In this document: positions 35,543 through 39,090 of the stretch, in pieces | Layout: each line of letters opens with the position of its first letter | Numbering within the stretch: position 1 is the first letter of the stretch | NCBI RefSeq assembly: GCF_030696055.1 | Contig: NZ_JAUYNP010000031.1 | Location: 1-39,090, forward strand | Direction: 5' to 3' | Length of the DNA: 39,090 nt | Origin: Pseudomonas sp. | GTDB lineage: Bacteria; Pseudomonadota; Gammaproteobacteria; Pseudomonadales; Pseudomonadaceae | Translations under genes and position numbers: made by a program | Notes under the pieces: generated by a model | What the model saw: only the letters and a program-made list of their open reading frames with translations | The model's database searches: none | Told to the model about the DNA's origin: nothing

Positions 35543-35620
35543 CGTAGGATGGGTTGAGCCGTAGGCGATACCCATGCGGGAAAGCCACGATGGGTATCGC
35601 TGCGCTCAACCCATCCTACG
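35543..35620. repeat. 78 bp imperfect palindrome between mexT and mexE
   Basis: CGTAGGATGGGTTGAGC from 35543 and GGCGATACCCAT to 35575 are mirrored by ATGGGTATCGC (35590-35600) and GCTCAACCCATCCTACG ending at 35620. It looks like a Pseudomonas dispersed repeat. It starts 13 bases after the mexT stop and could end mexT transcription or insulate the mexE promoter, where AT-rich sequence (AATCATCATCGCTGATGATA) follows. Confidence 0.8.
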
Positions 35621-35747
35621 TCTGCATTGATATAACCCGTCGAATCATCATCGCTGATGATACTTACCTTTGCCGCGTTCGATTCGTGCCGCACCTACGG
35701 CCGCCGCAGACTCCGCCCATCAACAACAGTCTCTGGCGGAGCTATCC

Positions 35748-36989
35748 ATGGATCAGTCCAACACAGCCCTTTGGCATCTTCCCCTGACGCTGGCAGCGAT
35801 TGTGCTGCTAAGCGCCTGCGGCAAAGCCCCCGAAACCCTGCAGCAGATGCCGGCCGCCAAGGTCAGCGTGGCTGAAGTCATCCAGCAACCAATCAACGAA
35901 TGGGACGAATTTACCGGCCGTCTGGAAGCGCCGGAATCGGTGGATATCCGACCACGGGTGTCCGGCTTTATCGACCGCGTGGCCTTCACCGAAGGCAGCC
36001 TGGTGAACAAGGGCGACCTGCTGTTCCAGATCGACCCGCGGCCGTTCCAGGCCGAGGTCAAACGCCTCGAAGCCCAGTTGCAGCAGGCCCGTGCCAGTCA
36101 GGCACGCACCGCCAGTGAAGCCCAGCGTGGCGAGCGTCTGCGCAAGAGCAATGCGATCTCCGCGGAACTCGCCGACGCCCGTGCCAGTGCAGCCGCCGAA
36201 GCCAAGGCGGCGGTAGCCGGGATCCAGGCTGAACTGGACAACGCCCGCCTCAACCTAAGCTTCACCCGCGTCACCGCGCCCATCGAGGGCCGCGTCAGCC
36301 GCGCCGAGATCACCGCAGGCAACCTGGTCACCGCCGGGCAAAGCCAGCTCACCACAGTGGTCAGCACCGACAAGGTCTATGCCTACTTCGACGCCGATGA
36401 GCGCGTGTTCCTCAAGTACGTCGAACTGGCCCGCCAGGCCGGCGGCCAGACCCGCGATGCCAGCCCTGTCTATCTCGGCCTGTCCAGCGAGGACGGTAAC
36501 CCGCACCTGGGCCAGTTGGATTTCCTCGACAACCAGGTCAACCCCAAGACCGGCACCATCCGCGGCCGCGCCGTGTTCGACAACCGTGACGGCCAGTTCA
36601 CCCCCGGCCTGTACGCCCGCCTCAAACTGGTCGGCAGCGGCCAATACGACGCCAGCCTGATTCAGGACGCGGCCGTGGGCACGGACCTCGGCAAGAAGTT
36701 CGTGCTGGTGTTGGGCAAAGACAACAGCGTGCAGTACCGCGCCATCGAGCTGGGGCCGAAACTTGAAGGCCTGCGCATCGTGCGCAACGGCTTGGCCAAG
36801 GGCGAAAAAATCGTGGTCAACGGTCTGCAGCGCGTTATGCCTGGTGCCACCGTCGATCCGCAAGCCGTGCCGATGGCCGACGAGCAGACCCTGGCCACTC
36901 TGGCGCGCCTGCGTCAATCCGTGGACAGTCGCGATGCCCCTAGCGTCGCGGTGAAGAACGCTCCCGCCACCACTGCACCACGCAGCTAA
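35748..36989 (+). CDS. mexE: MexE, RND efflux periplasmic adaptor lipoprotein
   Basis: 413 residues from ATG 35748, behind GGAG. The signal peptide ends at a lipobox LSAC (acylated Cys24). Adaptor layout: beta-barrel and lipoyl halves (EFTGRLEAPESVDIRPRVSG, RVTAPIEGRVSRAEITAGN) around a coiled-coil hairpin (residues ~100-170, RLEAQLQQARASQARTASEA), then the membrane-proximal domain. MexE joins the inner-membrane pump MexF to the outer-membrane channel OprN and exports fluoroquinolones, chloramphenicol and trimethoprim in P. aeruginosa. It is 12 bp before mexF. Confidence 0.95.
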   Translation: MDQSNTALWHLPLTLAAIVLLSACGKAPETLQQMPAAKVSVAEVIQQPINEWDEFTGRLEAPESVDIRPRVSGFIDRVAFTEGSLVNKGDLLFQIDPRPFQAEVKRLEAQLQQARASQARTASEAQRGERLRKSNAISAELADARASAAAEAKAAVAGIQAELDNARLNLSFTRVTAPIEGRVSRAEITAGNLVTAGQSQLTTVVSTDKVYAYFDADERVFLKYVELARQAGGQTRDASPVYLGLSSEDGNPHLGQLDFLDNQVNPKTGTIRGRAVFDNRDGQFTPGLYARLKLVGSGQYDASLIQDAAVGTDLGKKFVLVLGKDNSVQYRAIELGPKLEGLRIVRNGLAKGEKIVVNGLQRVMPGATVDPQAVPMADEQTLATLARLRQSVDSRDAPSVAVKNAPATTAPRS

Positions 36990-37001
36990 CAGGGCACGAC
37001 C

Positions 37002-39090
37002 ATGAATTTTTCCCAGTTCTTTATCCAACGGCCGATCTTCGCCGCGGTGCTCTCCTTACTGATCCTGATCGGCGGCGCCATCTCGCTGTTCCAGCTGCCG
37101 ATCAGCGAATACCCGGAAGTGGTGCCGCCCACAGTAGTGGTACGCGCCGCCTTCCCCGGTGCCAACCCCAAGGTGATAGGTGAAACCGTCGCCTCGCCGC
37201 TGGAGCAGGCGATCACCGGTGTCGAGGGCATGCTGTATATGTCGTCCCAGGGCACTGCCGACGGCAAGCTGACCCTGACCATCACCTTCGCTCTGGGTAC
37301 CGACCTGGACAACGCTCAGGTGCAGGTGCAGAACCGCGTAACGCGGACCATGCCGACCCTGCCCACCGAAGTGCAGCGCCTCGGTGTGACGGTGGACAAG
37401 GCCTCGCCCGACCTGACCATGGTGGTGCACCTGACCTCGCCGGACGACCGCTACGACATGCTCTACCTGTCCAACTACGCCGCGCTCAACATCAAGGACG
37501 AGCTGGCACGCCTGGACGGTGTGGGCGATGTGCAATTGTTCGGCCTCGGCAACTACTCGCTGCGCGTCTGGCTCGACCCGAACAAGGTGGCCTCGCGGGG
37601 CCTCACCGCCAGCGACGTGGTAGCCGCCATTCGCGAACAGAACCGTCAGGTCGCCGCCGGTTCCCTCGGCGCGCCGCCCTCGGATGCGGGCAACAGCTTT
37701 CAGCTGTCGATCAACACCCAGGGCCGCTTGGTCAGCGAGGAAGAGTTCGAGAACATCATCATCCGCGCCGGTGAAGATGGCGAAATCACTCGCCTGAAGG
37801 ACATCGCGCGAATCGAGCTGGGCTCTAGTCAATACGCCCTGCGCTCCTTGCTGAACAACAAACCGGCAGTGGCCATCCCGGTATTCCAGCGCCCCGGTTC
37901 CAACGCCATCGAGATTTCCGATGCGGTGCGCGCACGCATGGCCGAACTGAAGCAGAGCTTCCCCCAGGGCGTGGACTTCGAGATCGTCTACGACCCGACC
38001 ATCTTCGTGCGCGGTTCCATCGAAGCGGTGGTGCACACATTGCTTGAGGCCATCCTCCTGGTGGTGCTGGTGGTGGTGCTGTTCCTGCAAACCTGGCGCG
38101 CCTCGATCATCCCGCTGGCCGCCGTGCCGGTGTCGTTGATCGGCACCTTCGCCGTGATGCATATGTTCGGCTTCTCGCTCAACGCGCTGTCCTTGTTCGG
38201 CCTGGTGCTGGCCATCGGCATCGTGGTGGACGACGCCATAGTCGTGGTGGAGAACGTCGAACGTAATATCGGCCTGGGTAAAACCCCGGTGGAAGCCACC
38301 CAGCAGGCGATGAAGGAAGTCACCGGGCCGATCGTCGCCACGGCCCTGGTGCTCTGTGCGGTGTTTATCCCCACAGCCTTTATCTCCGGGCTTACCGGAC
38401 AGTTCTACCAGCAGTTTGCGCTGACCATCGCCATCTCGACCGTGATCAGCGCCTTTAACTCGCTGACCCTCTCCCCTGCCCTGGCCGCCGTGCTGCTGAA
38501 AAGCCACGATGCGCCCAAGGATGGTTTCTCCAAGGTGCTCGACAAGCTGTTTGGCGCCTGGTTGTTCAAACCGTTTAACCGTCTGTTCGACCGCGCGAGC
38601 CATGGCTATGTCGCCACGGTGAAGCGTGTGCTGCGCGGCAGCTCGATTGCCCTGGTGGTGTATGCCGGGCTGATGGGCCTGACCTACCTGGGTTTCGCCA
38701 CCACGCCGACGGGTTTCGTACCGGCGCAGGACAAACAGTACCTGGTGGCCTTCGCTCAGCTGCCGGATGCGGCAACCCTGGATCGCACCGAAGCAGTGAT
38801 CAAGAAGATGTCGGAAATCGCCGGCAAGCACCCCGGTGTGGAAAACACCGTGGCCTTCCCTGGCCTGTCGATCAACGGCTTCACCAATAGCCCAAACAGC
38901 GGCATCGTCTTCACCCCGCTTAAGCCGTTCGACGAGCGCAGCGATCCGTCGATGAGCGCCACGGCCATCGCGGCTGAACTGAACGCCCAGTTCGGCGAGA
39001 TTCAGGACGCTTATATCGCCATCTTCCCGCCACCGCCGGTGCAGGGTTTGGGCACCATCGGCGGCTTCCGCCTGCAGGTGCAGGACCGTG
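37002..39090 (+). CDS. mexF: MexF, RND efflux pump (5' part, cut by window end)
   Basis: 696 residues are visible before the sequence ends; the complete family protein is about 1060. It starts MNFSQFFIQRPIFAAVLSLL with transmembrane segment 1, has the periplasmic pore and docking loops, and the proton-relay Asp pair in IVVDDAIVVVENVERN of segment 4. The APSTAFQ-type switch-loop region and segments 5-6 follow. The frame is open throughout. It is transcribed with mexE; oprN would be expected just beyond the window. Confidence 0.95.
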   Translation, partial: MNFSQFFIQRPIFAAVLSLLILIGGAISLFQLPISEYPEVVPPTVVVRAAFPGANPKVIGETVASPLEQAITGVEGMLYMSSQGTADGKLTLTITFALGTDLDNAQVQVQNRVTRTMPTLPTEVQRLGVTVDKASPDLTMVVHLTSPDDRYDMLYLSNYAALNIKDELARLDGVGDVQLFGLGNYSLRVWLDPNKVASRGLTASDVVAAIREQNRQVAAGSLGAPPSDAGNSFQLSINTQGRLVSEEEFENIIIRAGEDGEITRLKDIARIELGSSQYALRSLLNNKPAVAIPVFQRPGSNAIEISDAVRARMAELKQSFPQGVDFEIVYDPTIFVRGSIEAVVHTLLEAILLVVLVVVLFLQTWRASIIPLAAVPVSLIGTFAVMHMFGFSLNALSLFGLVLAIGIVVDDAIVVVENVERNIGLGKTPVEATQQAMKEVTGPIVATALVLCAVFIPTAFISGLTGQFYQQFALTIAISTVISAFNSLTLSPALAAVLLKSHDAPKDGFSKVLDKLFGAWLFKPFNRLFDRASHGYVATVKRVLRGSSIALVVYAGLMGLTYLGFATTPTGFVPAQDKQYLVAFAQLPDAATLDRTEAVIKKMSEIAGKHPGVENTVAFPGLSINGFTNSPNSGIVFTPLKPFDERSDPSMSATAIAAELNAQFGEIQDAYIAIFPPPPVQGLGTIGGFRLQVQDR

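Noticed and set aside
37056-38831. A long open frame on the minus strand opposite mexF
   Set aside because: The plus strand carries a clear RND pump. In GC-rich DNA such antisense frames are common; this one is rich in Gln/His/Gly and has no family pattern. The same applies to the long minus-strand frame opposite ftsH (15168-16904).

Overview
The window looks like a chromosomal segment of a Pseudomonas (sensu lato) species. The right end carries the mexS - mexT - mexE - mexF efflux locus in its usual order, coding DNA is GC-rich, a Pseudomonas-type REP pair is present, and a near-perfect chromosome dimer resolution (dif) site at 6365-6392 places the window at the replication terminus.

Layout. 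(1) 1-6300 is a lower-GC accessory region. It holds a divergent tyrosine recombinase / coiled-coil pair matching tnpS/tnpT, the cointegrate-resolution module of Tn4651/Tn5041-type Tn3-family transposons. Next come a two-gene Kiwa anti-phage system (kwaA, kwaB), an orphan VbhA-type antitoxin of a Fic toxin, the C-terminal stub of another tyrosine integrase, and a second tnpT copy truncated at both ends. (2) 6100-6480 is a dense non-coding site: five copies of a 16-18 bp motif (three direct, spaced exactly 62 bp, then two inverted), followed by dif and a second, degenerate dif-like sequence in opposite orientation. (3) 6.8-10.3 kb has an MHYT-GGDEF-EAL cyclic-di-GMP protein and a periplasmic solute-binding protein. 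(4) 10.4-33.4 kb is a large set of low-oxygen / energy-stress genes: VKOR-thioredoxin fusion, Ub-Mut7-C RNase-like protein, PLP cysteine synthase-like enzyme, alpha/beta hydrolase and phosphoribosyltransferase pair, an extra FtsH, an FNR/Anr-type iron-sulfur regulator, a PyrR-like phosphoribosyltransferase, a formate/nitrite channel with a DUF5676 protein, a P2-type ATPase, an eight-gene minus-strand operon (formate dehydrogenase alpha, two electron-transfer subunits, acetyl-CoA synthetase, pyruvate dehydrogenase E1 alpha, E1 beta, E2, acyl carrier protein), and a PRPP synthetase homologue. (5) 33.4-39.1 kb is mexS-mexT-mexE-mexF, with mexF cut by the window end.

How it fits together. Perfect or one-mismatch FNR/Anr boxes (TTGAT-N4-ATCAA) lie in front of ftsH, in the divergent DUF5676-focA / P-type ATPase promoter region, and in the fdh-operon / prs-like divergent region. 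The FNR-like regulator encoded inside the cluster has Cys20, Cys23, Cys29 and Cys122, the same positions as the cluster ligands of E. coli FNR. The simplest reading is one oxygen-controlled regulon that links formate uptake/oxidation, pyruvate and acetate activation to acetyl-CoA, PRPP metabolism, ion transport and protein quality control. Several members resemble genes of the mycobacterial hypoxia (DosR) regulon. The accessory region next to dif is a small defense island built from transposon-resolution genes and broken recombinases.
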